From: Nocardia sp.
Lineage (GTDB): Bacteria; Actinomycetota; Actinomycetes; Mycobacteriales; Mycobacteriaceae
Assembly (NCBI RefSeq): GCF_025465275.1
Contig: NZ_JAODNK010000181.1
Location: 100,093 to 164,092 of the forward strand
Length of the DNA: 64,000 nucleotides
Reading direction: 5' to 3'
In this document: positions 17,711-24,520 of the stretch, piece after piece
Layout: every line of letters starts with the position of its first letter
How positions within the stretch are numbered: position 1 is the first letter of the stretch
Program-made: the position numbers and the translations under genes
Notes under the pieces: model-generated
What the model was told of the DNA's origin: nothing
What the model saw: the letters and a program-made list of their open reading frames with translations, nothing else
The model's database searches: none

Positions 17711-18526
17711 TTGCTCGTCAAGTATGTTGTTGCGCTTGACAGTTCGATAGCAACCGATGAGTATCGTCGGAGCGTTTTCGTTCACAGAGGGGGAGATCTG
17801 AACGTCGACGAAACGTGGAGACTCAGCCGAAATGCGCTGCTGGAAGCAGGCATACGACACCAGTGGCCGGCCGGGACCGTGCTGATGCACGAAGGCGAGC
17901 GGTCAGAGTACGTCGTGGTCATCGAGGCCGGTCGCGTTAAGGTGACCTCGACGGCGGCCAGCGGCAAACAGGCATTGCTGGCAATTCGCGGACCCGGTGA
18001 CCTGATTGGCGAGTTCTCCGCCATCGATGGCCGAGCGCGCTCGGCGACCGTGACCGCTTTGTCGTCGGTTACTGCGACGTCGGTGTCGGGCTCGGCCTTT
18101 CGCGACTTGCTCATCGGCGACGGCAAGATCGCGTTTACGCTCCTGCAGTTGGTAGTCAACCGCCTGCGCGAAGCCGATGTTCAGCGCCTCGAGTTCGGTG
18201 CCTACAGCGTTACTGAACGGATCGCGCGCTTGCTGATCGACTATGCCCGGCGCTATGGGGAGCGCGGTGATGATCGGGTGATCATCGCTATGGCGCTGTC
18301 ACAAGAGGAACTGGCCCACGCCGCGGGGGCTTCCAGGGAAGCGGTCTCGAAGGCTTTGAAGCGGCTCCGCGACCTGGGGGCGGTACGCACCGGGAGACGG
18401 CGAGTGGAGTTACTACGACCAGATCTCCTCGCCGACATCGTAGAAGGCCTGCCGAGTGTGCATTTGGACGCAGACACGGCGGGATACCCCGAAAAGGATG
18501 AGTCGACCCACACCGTATGGAGGTAG
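17711..18526 (+). CDS. Crp/Fnr-family regulator with intact cNMP pocket motif
   Basis: A protein of up to 271 aa, first gene of a five-gene operon. A cyclic-nucleotide-binding fold is followed by a winged helix (LSQEELAHAAGASREAVSKALKRL in the recognition region). The phosphate-binding cassette reads GEFSAIDGRARSATV, matching the G-E-x-A...R-S-A pattern of cNMP binders, so ligand binding is plausible. The start is uncertain: TTG at 17711 is given, but a TTGACA promoter at 17736 lies inside that extension, so translation may begin at CTG 17798 or another weak codon near the AGAGGGGGA tract. It ends three bases before the cyclase-like gene. Confidence 0.8.
   Translation: MLVKYVVALDSSIATDEYRRSVFVHRGGDLNVDETWRLSRNALLEAGIRHQWPAGTVLMHEGERSEYVVVIEAGRVKVTSTAASGKQALLAIRGPGDLIGEFSAIDGRARSATVTALSSVTATSVSGSAFRDLLIGDGKIAFTLLQLVVNRLREADVQRLEFGAYSVTERIARLLIDYARRYGERGDDRVIIAMALSQEELAHAAGASREAVSKALKRLRDLGAVRTGRRRVELLRPDLLADIVEGLPSVHLDADTAGYPEKDESTHTVWR
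17736..17764 (+). promoter_or_regulatory. Candidate promoter of the cyclase/NTPase operon
   Basis: A consensus TTGACA (17736-17741) is followed after 17 bases by GAGTAT (17759-17764), a weak -10. It would start transcription near 17771, just before the purine-rich AGAGGGGGA tract, and argues that the Crp-like gene starts downstream of 17771. Confidence 0.4.
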
Positions 18527-18529
18527 ACC

Positions 18530-19252
18530 ATGAACGGACCGGTGCACCGCACATTTGTCGTCGTCGATGTCGAGAACTCGAGTCGGTTGAGCAACCCAGA
18601 ACTCACGGCGATGCGTTTGAACCTTTACCGAATTCTCGATGAGGTGACCGATCGCACCGGATCCGTTGTCGCCAATGATGATCGGGGCGACGGTTGCCTG
18701 CTTGTCCTCGAGCTTCCTGTGCTGGAGGTGCTCGACAAGTTTGTCGAGTCGGTCCTAGCGGAGGTTCATGCCCACAACCACACAGTTGGCCCGCTCGAAT
18801 GGATCCGAGTGCGCGTTGCCGTGCACGAGGGCTACGTACACAGGGACGATCGGGGTTGGTCGAGCGATGCTCTGACTGCCACGTTCCGGCTTAACGAAAC
18901 CTCGGTGGTCAAGGGCACTTTGAAGAACGCGAGCAGGGCCGTCGGGGTCGTCGTCGTCTCTGATGTCGTGTATCAGGGGGTTGTGCGGCATAACTACCGG
19001 CCGACAGTGGCCGCTGCTGATTATCGCGCCGCCAGCATCAGCACCTCCGAAGGCGAGGTCAGGGCATGGCTTCGGGTTCCTGGTTATTCCGAGCCGCCGC
19101 TTCCCGTCGATGCGGCCGAACCGACGAGGACTAGGTCGAAGGAAGCCTTCCGATCGGATGAGTTCGGGCTGATCAAGGCCAACAACATGATCATCGGTGA
19201 TGTCCGGGCCCGCACGATTATCGGCGGCGACAACCGAGGGAGTGTCGCGTGA
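18530..19252 (+). CDS. Class III nucleotidyl cyclase-like protein with C-terminal signalling motif
   Basis: A 240-aa protein. Residues 8-160 follow the class III adenylate/guanylate cyclase pattern: strand 1 TFVVVDVENSSRL with metal Asp D13, the hairpin NDDRGDGCLLVL with D54, and IRVRVAVHEGYV. Similar stand-alone cyclases (PycC) make cCMP or cUMP in Pycsar defence. After a linker, residues 220-235 read MIIGDVRARTIIGGDN, a motif repeated in the next protein. The start has a GGAGG site inside the end of the Crp gene. Cyclase activity and base specificity are inferred; the metal Asp pair is visible. Confidence 0.75.
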   Translation: MNGPVHRTFVVVDVENSSRLSNPELTAMRLNLYRILDEVTDRTGSVVANDDRGDGCLLVLELPVLEVLDKFVESVLAEVHAHNHTVGPLEWIRVRVAVHEGYVHRDDRGWSSDALTATFRLNETSVVKGTLKNASRAVGVVVVSDVVYQGVVRHNYRPTVAAADYRAASISTSEGEVRAWLRVPGYSEPPLPVDAAEPTRTRSKEAFRSDEFGLIKANNMIIGDVRARTIIGGDNRGSVA

Positions 19253-21384
19253 GTGATTCTGAGGAGTGGGTCATAGGTGAGACTGCGGCACCCGGTCCAG
19301 AGCCTATCGAGGACGCAGAGGCGGAGGCGAACAAGATTCACGAACGAGCCACTGACGCTGAGCGTCGACGCGAATCGCGTGCTGCAGCGAACGCTAGGTT
19401 CGACGCGTTAGGCGCGATGAGCGGGCTCTCACTCAACGCAAATACGGTAATCTTCGGTGACGCACAAGTTGACACTCTGATCGGCGGCGACAACTACCGG
19501 AGTGGGTCAGGGGCAGGTTTCGAGCGAAGCGGTCGAGTGGAACCACACAAGCTTCGCCATCTCGACCAGATTTTCGTACCGCCGCCGAGGTTTGAGCAGT
19601 TGTGCGATCGGCTAGGAGCACAGGCGGTACTGCTGCTACGCGCTCCGAAAGGCTGGGGAAGAACCGCCACTGCCCTCCGGGCGCTGAGCCGGCAATGCGC
19701 GTCGGGTGTGCACAAGCTCAGCCCTGATGTGGAGTTGAGATCGTTGGACATCGAGTTCGATCGCTGCACAGGCTATTTGTTCGATACACCGCACAGCCAG
19801 CAACTACGCACGTTGAGTGAATTCCACCTCGAACAACTAGGTCGGCGGTTGGTCGAGGTCGAGAGTCGATTGATCATCGTCGTCGATGACCAGGCCGAGC
19901 TCAGCCCCGACGCCGACCCATTTGTGCTGGACGTTGGTGAACCGGCCGACGTCACCGCGATACTGACGAAGCACCTGCTGCAACACCTCGCTGATGATGA
20001 TCTCGGCGTGCTCTCGCGCCTCGAGGTAACGGCGCTGTTGAGCAGCGTGACAGAGCACCGTCCGTCCGCCCACGAACTCGTCAACCTCGCCACGCTGCTG
20101 GTTGATGTTGCGGCGGACCGAGTCGACATAGCTGAGGTGGTCAGTCGGTATGTGGCCGCCGAGGACAATCGGTTCCGGCAGTGGTTCGACGAGCTCGACA
20201 CCGATACTCGCCCATTCGCGATCGCCTTGGCGGTGTTCAACAACATGCCGTTGCACATCGTGTCCGAAGCGGGCCGAGCTCTGGCGAGTTCGATCGTCGA
20301 TGCGGAGGCTCTCGTCGAAGGCGCCAAGCCAGGTCACACGGTGTTCGGCGTGCGGAGCACCGAATTGCTTAGTAGAGCTCAGGCGCAGTCGTATCGGTCC
20401 TATGAGGACACCTTGTATGGCCGAATCACCGTATCTGCAGTGCGATTCGTGGACGAACGTTTTCCGCAGTGGCTGCTCAGGTACACATGGGAGGAGTATC
20501 CAGCTGCGCATCAGTTGGTTCGTGACTGGCTGCGTGAGCTCGGCGGTGCAGATGACCTCAGAGTGAGCACGCGTGCGGGCGTCGCCGTCGGGTTGTTGTC
20601 AACTTTCGAGTTCGAATACGCCAGGCGATTGGTGATCGAACCATGGGCTGACAGCGGTCAGCGGCACGACCAGTACGCAGCGATCGGCGCGCTGCAGTTT
20701 TCCAGTCTGCAGCCCGAGCTCGCGCCGCTGGTCGCAGAGATGCTCGAGGCATGGGTCCAGCCGGCGCAGCCGATGGCACGGCGGGTCACGGCGACGGCCG
20801 CTCTGGGTAGCACCGTGGGGCAACTCATGCCGGACCGTGCACTTCGGCTGCTGCGGCGCTCAGCTCGTAGCTCCGACCCGGATCTCCGAGATGCTGTGTG
20901 TTACAGCATTACCGAACTTTTCGGTATTCGTGAGCTGGACATCCGCGTGTTGCGTGATTTGCGGAGGTGGACCGTGTCACGACGGCGGGGCGTGCGCTAC
21001 ACCGGATTCTTATGCATCCTGCAACTTAGTTTCGACCTGGTAGCCGAGACAGTCGGCAGTGTTCAGCCGTGGCCGAGGCTGGTCTGGCTGGCCGATCAAT
21101 CCGACGAACACCATGACCACATCGTCGTGCTCTTTGCCCGACTCATTCAAGCCCCCTACTTCCCGCCTGCCGCATATGCCGAAATCAAACGATGGGTTTA
21201 TGTCGCCGAACGTGACCCGCAATTCCGCGGGCCGCTGGGACGACTGCTCGTCGATCTGGAAACGGCAGATCAGAACAGCGGCGTGGTGCCGTTTCACCTT
21301 CGTGAATGGGCTGGCGAGGACGGCGGTCCGACGGTGGCTTGCAACGAACTACTGACATTGCTCGACGCGAAACAGGGGGGTTGA
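19249..21384 (+). CDS. STAND-like NTPase with N-terminal amyloid/RHIM-like motif
   Basis: A 711-aa protein. Residues 1-60 are acidic and charged; 67-82 read VIFGDAQVDTLIGGDN, matching the cyclase C-terminus. A P-loop-like site follows (RAPKGWGRTA, 131-140; Lys replaced by Arg) and a Walker B-like strand LIIVVDD (208-214). From about 470 the chain is helical and repetitive, HEAT/ARM-like, as in STAND sensor arms (AALGSTVGQLMPDRALRLLR and similar). The GTG start overlaps the cyclase stop. It could be the sensor or switch of a conflict system. The odd P-loop means nucleotide hydrolysis is not assured. Confidence 0.65.
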   Translation: MSDSEEWVIGETAAPGPEPIEDAEAEANKIHERATDAERRRESRAAANARFDALGAMSGLSLNANTVIFGDAQVDTLIGGDNYRSGSGAGFERSGRVEPHKLRHLDQIFVPPPRFEQLCDRLGAQAVLLLRAPKGWGRTATALRALSRQCASGVHKLSPDVELRSLDIEFDRCTGYLFDTPHSQQLRTLSEFHLEQLGRRLVEVESRLIIVVDDQAELSPDADPFVLDVGEPADVTAILTKHLLQHLADDDLGVLSRLEVTALLSSVTEHRPSAHELVNLATLLVDVAADRVDIAEVVSRYVAAEDNRFRQWFDELDTDTRPFAIALAVFNNMPLHIVSEAGRALASSIVDAEALVEGAKPGHTVFGVRSTELLSRAQAQSYRSYEDTLYGRITVSAVRFVDERFPQWLLRYTWEEYPAAHQLVRDWLRELGGADDLRVSTRAGVAVGLLSTFEFEYARRLVIEPWADSGQRHDQYAAIGALQFSSLQPELAPLVAEMLEAWVQPAQPMARRVTATAALGSTVGQLMPDRALRLLRRSARSSDPDLRDAVCYSITELFGIRELDIRVLRDLRRWTVSRRRGVRYTGFLCILQLSFDLVAETVGSVQPWPRLVWLADQSDEHHDHIVVLFARLIQAPYFPPAAYAEIKRWVYVAERDPQFRGPLGRLLVDLETADQNSGVVPFHLREWAGEDGGPTVACNELLTLLDAKQGG

Positions 21385-21385
21385 C

Positions 21386-22459
21386 ATGACAATCGATGGG
21401 ACACGGCAACTGATCCAATTTGCGGCAGTGCAGAGGTCTGCATGGCGAACCTTCCGCCCGCCGACAGACGGATACGCGGCCGTATCGGTAGACCGGGCAG
21501 GCAGAATGACGCTGCTGACACGCCAGCTAACAGCAGGGGAGGTGTTCTTCCGGCCTCCGACGGGCGTGTACTGGGTGGACGTCAGCATCCACCACAATTC
21601 ATGCAGATTCGATCTGCCCGCTGCCGAGGGCGTATTCACCTTCACGGCCGAAGTTGATGTCACGTGGCGGGTTGTCGATCCGGAGAAGGCGGTCAAAGAC
21701 CAGCCTGCCACCGGTGAGCAGGTGTACCGACCATACCTCGAACGGCAACTACGTCGGCTGAGCTGCGAATACCAGGTCGAGCACTTCGCGGTAGCAGAGC
21801 GTGAGATCAATGATCACTTGGACAAACCGATCGCATTGGATTGCGGCATATCGCTATTGAGCTGTTTGGTGAAGCTGTCTCCGGAGACCAGCACGTACAC
21901 ACATCTCCAAGAGGCCACATTCGATCACCGGAAAGCTCAACGTCGCGAAGCTGAACACGGTGCCCGAATGCAGACTGCGTATCTCCAGTCGAGTGAGAAC
22001 GAGTCCCAGCATGGGCTGAACCTGCAGACGTCCCACCAGAGCTACGAGCTCACCAAGCTCACCCAGCAGCGCAGCCTCGAGCTAGAACAACAGCGGATGA
22101 GCTTCTATGCCGAAGCAATTCATCGCGGTGATCTCAGCGCCCTCACGTACCGGCTGGCATCCAACCGCAGCGATGTCAACGACGTTATCGGGCTGATGAT
22201 GCAGCAGAAACAAGTGGATTTCGATGCCGCACACGCCATGTTGAAAGCGCTCCTCAACCAGAACCTGGTCAACAAACGTGATGTCCAGGACATCCTGGCG
22301 TACGCCTCCGCGGCGATCGCCGACCAGGTGAACCCGGCGTCGGTGGGGGCTGGTTCAGTGGCGCCGCCGAAACCCGAGCTCGTCGTCTCGCCGATGGCGG
22401 CGCTCGTGCAGAATGCCGAGGTGCTCGACCGATCCGACGATAACGATGACGATGACTAA
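21386..22459 (+). CDS. SPFH/band-7-like protein with coiled coil
   Basis: A 357-aa protein with no membrane segment. Residues about 20-170 have an SPFH-like pattern (FTFTAEVDVTWRVVDPEKAV, then LERQLRRL and a helical end). A Gln/Glu-rich coiled coil covers about 185-240 and the C-terminus is acidic (ends DDNDDDD). SPFH proteins form membrane-associated oligomers. It starts two bases after the NTPase stop and overlaps the next gene, so it belongs to the operon. How it works with the cyclase and NTPase is unknown; a scaffold role is inference. Confidence 0.65.
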   Translation: MTIDGTRQLIQFAAVQRSAWRTFRPPTDGYAAVSVDRAGRMTLLTRQLTAGEVFFRPPTGVYWVDVSIHHNSCRFDLPAAEGVFTFTAEVDVTWRVVDPEKAVKDQPATGEQVYRPYLERQLRRLSCEYQVEHFAVAEREINDHLDKPIALDCGISLLSCLVKLSPETSTYTHLQEATFDHRKAQRREAEHGARMQTAYLQSSENESQHGLNLQTSHQSYELTKLTQQRSLELEQQRMSFYAEAIHRGDLSALTYRLASNRSDVNDVIGLMMQQKQVDFDAAHAMLKALLNQNLVNKRDVQDILAYASAAIADQVNPASVGAGSVAPPKPELVVSPMAALVQNAEVLDRSDDNDDDD

Positions 22460-23024
22460 TCCCGATATCACGGTGAACCCGTTGATCGAGATTCCTTTTA
22501 GCGGCGGACTGATCAGACAGTTCGACAAGTTTCTGCTCGACCTGGGATTCGCGGTGAGGTGGGCCGAGACTGTCGAATTCCTGGTCATCATTGGGGTGCT
22601 GTATGCCGTGCTGTCCCTCGCTGTGGGCAAGTTGTTGCCGTGGGTGAGTAGCAAACTGGCTGGGCACGAAGAACGTCTCACGGCTCCTGTTCCGGCCGTG
22701 TTGCTGGCGCCAGAATGGGCGGTTACCAAGGTTCTTGTGAGGGCTGGGCGCGTACCGGGGTCCTTCGTACATCGCTACGGTGAGATTGTGCTCGTGCTGG
22801 TTGATTGGCTGCAGGCGGCTTTGGCCGCTGTCCTACGACTACTCAGATCACTCGGCAAGCATGGCCGACCGATCGCAGTTGTGCTGCTTGTGCTGGGATT
22901 TCTGTCGTGGAACAGCAATTCATGCGTAGCCGATACCCTGCCCTGCGTGTCTCCTGTCCAGCACTGGATCGCGCAGTTCGAAGGCCCTTCGGTCAGACCG
23001 GTGCGCTCAGTAGTGCCACAGTGA
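22446..23024 (+). CDS. Small membrane protein of the cyclase/NTPase operon
   Basis: About 192 aa. It overlaps the SPFH-like gene by 14 bases; ATG at 22446 or 22452 may start it. There is a clear membrane helix at about 41-62 (VEFLVIIGVLYAVLSLAVGK), an amphipathic or re-entrant stretch near 105-125, and a second helix near 145-160 (RPIAVVLLVLGFLSW) followed by two Cys that could pair outside. I do not recognise a family. Its position last in the operon suggests it is the membrane partner of the SPFH-like protein. Its 3' end overlaps the convergent gene by 32 bases. Confidence 0.65.
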   Translation: MTMTNPDITVNPLIEIPFSGGLIRQFDKFLLDLGFAVRWAETVEFLVIIGVLYAVLSLAVGKLLPWVSSKLAGHEERLTAPVPAVLLAPEWAVTKVLVRAGRVPGSFVHRYGEIVLVLVDWLQAALAAVLRLLRSLGKHGRPIAVVLLVLGFLSWNSNSCVADTLPCVSPVQHWIAQFEGPSVRPVRSVVPQ

Positions 23025-23481
23025 ACCAGGCCAGAAAGACGACGAGGCTGATCGCAGTCCAGCGCAGTGCCACACCGAAGCGGCGGTACTTGTGCTGGGC
23101 GATCTCGGCGAGAGCGCCAGTCTGCTGCCACGCCTGATCTGCCAGCGTCGGAGCTGTCGGCCGATCGCTCACGTCGGCTGGGAAACTCGGAAAGCAGAAC
23201 CAGTTCCCGGGACCGGCGCTACTGAGCCGCGGCCGTAGCGTCGCGGCGAGGTAGCCCATGCACACGAGCAGGCTCACTGCGAGTCCGATCGCCATCACCA
23301 CCAGAGCGGTGCTCATGGATGTGCGTGCGGTAGTGACCAGCCCTGTCAGTGCGAATCCGTTGGCGGTCAGCAGTAGTCCCGCTTTGGTGTCAGCGGCGAG
23401 TATGACCCGATTGAACTCGGCGACGGTGCGGAGCGCGGTGTTGAGGTCGTCGACCGGGCTGAGGCGGTTGCGAAAGATCAT
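22993..23481 (-). CDS. Pycsar effector-like three-helix membrane protein (DUF5706-like)
   Basis: A 162-aa protein. Near the N-terminus it reads LRTVAEFNRVILAADTKAGL, and the D-T-K-A-G/L-L pattern at the head of a helix hairpin is characteristic of the DUF5706/PycTM effectors of Pycsar systems. Two helices follow (about 35-55 and 60-82), a cytoplasmic linker, and a C-terminal helix (about 140-158). PycTM proteins are triggered by cCMP or cUMP to disrupt the inner membrane. It is convergent with, and overlaps, the cyclase operon rather than being inside it. Family match is my reading of the motif and helix layout; activation by the local cyclase is inference. Confidence 0.65.
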   Translation of the reverse strand: MIFRNRLSPVDDLNTALRTVAEFNRVILAADTKAGLLLTANGFALTGLVTTARTSMSTALVVMAIGLAVSLLVCMGYLAATLRPRLSSAGPGNWFCFPSFPADVSDRPTAPTLADQAWQQTGALAEIAQHKYRRFGVALRWTAISLVVFLAWFTVALLSAPV

Positions 23482-23614
23482 GGGATCAGCACAGCAGTTG
23501 TTTAAGGTTCACTCCAGGTACAAAGGCACACACTGCAGAACCAATGTCTCACCGCTGCTCCAAGACTGCGGCGAACCATGGATACTGTCTGGGGCCCGAT
23601 GGCGGGTCCACCGG
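23482..23614. other. Non-coding flank of the IS remnant
   Basis: This stretch holds the promoter of the Pycsar-effector-like gene on the minus strand and probably one end of the lost insertion element. No coding frame is convincing. Confidence 0.4.
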
Positions 23615-23740
23615 CTATACGGGTTCTAGCTGTTGCTCGAACTCGGTAGATACCCATTGCTCACGGAATGCTTGCGGGGCAAGGAAACCCAGCGATCCGT
23701 GTGGCCGGTAACTGTTGCACTCGACGCGCCAGTCATAGGC
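23615..23740 (-). pseudogene. IS3-family transposase C-terminal remnant
   Basis: On the minus strand an open stretch reads YDWRVECNSYRPHGSLGFLA, then PQAFREQW and on to a stop at 23615-23617. This is the C-terminal signature of IS3-family OrfB integrases (DWR..YN..RPH.ALG..tP..F). An in-frame stop at 23741-23743 cuts it off and nothing upstream matches the catalytic DDE core. It is a scar of an insertion element in the region between the cyclase locus and the phospholipase. Confidence 0.75.
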
Positions 23741-24055
23741 TCATTGCCTTCACGCGAAACATGCTGCCCGACAACTCACTCACCACCATAGGATCGAAAC
23801 CTTTTGGTACCCGCAGGTGGCTGTCACCAGCACTTCCGGCCCGAGCCCGACGATCTCGCAGCGACTGGCAAGATCACCACACGTGGGTGATCCTTCGAGA
23901 CGGGGGCCGGCGGTGCAGTCCAGTCGTATACCGCTGGGCGCGGGTGTTCTGGGCGGTCATGGCAGTGTTCGCCGTCGCGATGACGGTGAGCTTCTTCATC
24001 AACGGGGTCCAGGACCTGACTCTGCCCGCAACCTGCGGCAGTGCTGTCATGGGCC
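23741..24055. other. Mosaic of gene scraps
   Basis: No intact gene. A plus-strand frame stays open into the TauD remnant and includes a hydrophobic stretch (VFWAVMAVFAVAMTVSFFI, about 23945-24001) that looks like the membrane helix of a lost small protein. Together with the IS3 remnant on one side and the TauD tail on the other, it marks recombined DNA. Confidence 0.45.
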
Positions 24056-24135
24056 CGCTCGAGGGTGATGTTCCGGTGGGTGTGGACGGGCAGTCCTCCC
24101 GCACCATTGCCGGCGAGAAGTTCAGCGGCAACTGA
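24056..24135 (+). pseudogene. 3' remnant of a TauD/AtsK dioxygenase gene
   Basis: The last 26 codons read LEGDVPVGVDGQSSRTIAGE, then KFSGN and a stop, and match the end of the dioxygenase at 13242-14180 (LEGDVPVGVDGQESRAISGE). The first 34 bases are identical between the two (24056 and 14095 onward). Nothing upstream encodes the rest of a dioxygenase. It retains its terminator. It is either a duplicated tail or what is left of a second gene after deletion or IS-driven rearrangement. Confidence 0.8.
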
Positions 24136-24152
24136 CCACTGACGCGAATAGT

Positions 24153-24188
24153 CCCGAGGGCCTTCGGCAGTCGCCGAAGGCCCTCGGG
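24153..24188. terminator. Terminator behind the TauD remnant, bidirectional
   Basis: A perfect 16-bp stem (24153-24168 with 24173-24188) with a 4-base loop. Its core GAGGGCCTTCGG is the same as in the terminator at 14193. It also lies just past the stop of the small minus-strand gene at 24202 and can serve it. Confidence 0.8.
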
Positions 24189-24201
24189 CTGTGTCGGGCA
24201 A

Positions 24202-24369
24202 TCACGACGCCTTCAAGAACCTCAGATAGAACGCCCCGAATACCAGGACGATCCCGACGTTCACCAGCAGGCGCGGCCAGAAGTGGTGTCTGAAGATCAG
24301 GACATCCACACCCACCACGACGACCACCATCGCCACCACGTAGAGCGCGAGAGCTGCCTGTCTTCCCAT
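24202..24369 (-). CDS. Small two-helix membrane protein (55 aa)
   Basis: A 55-codon gene with an AAGGA ribosome site six bases before the ATG. The product starts MGRQAALALYVVAMVVVVVG and ends FGAFYLRFLKAS, giving two membrane helices (about 6-25 and 34-52) joined by a short basic/aromatic loop (FRHHFWPR). The ribosome site, clean hydrophobic pattern and lack of rare codons support it as real. It lies divergent from the phospholipase C gene, with about 150 bases between. Function unknown. Confidence 0.7.
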   Translation of the reverse strand: MGRQAALALYVVAMVVVVVGVDVLIFRHHFWPRLLVNVGIVLVFGAFYLRFLKAS

Positions 24370-24520
24370 AGTTCCTTTCTACTCCGGGTGCGCTCGCCCA
24401 AGGTGTTCGGCGTGCCGCCGCTCGCCGTCCGCGTTTCGGACATCTTGGCCCGCCTGACCTTCATACGGCGATCATTCGGCGATCACCCAGCGTTCCGGAA
24501 CCGCTGCTCTACTTCTAATC

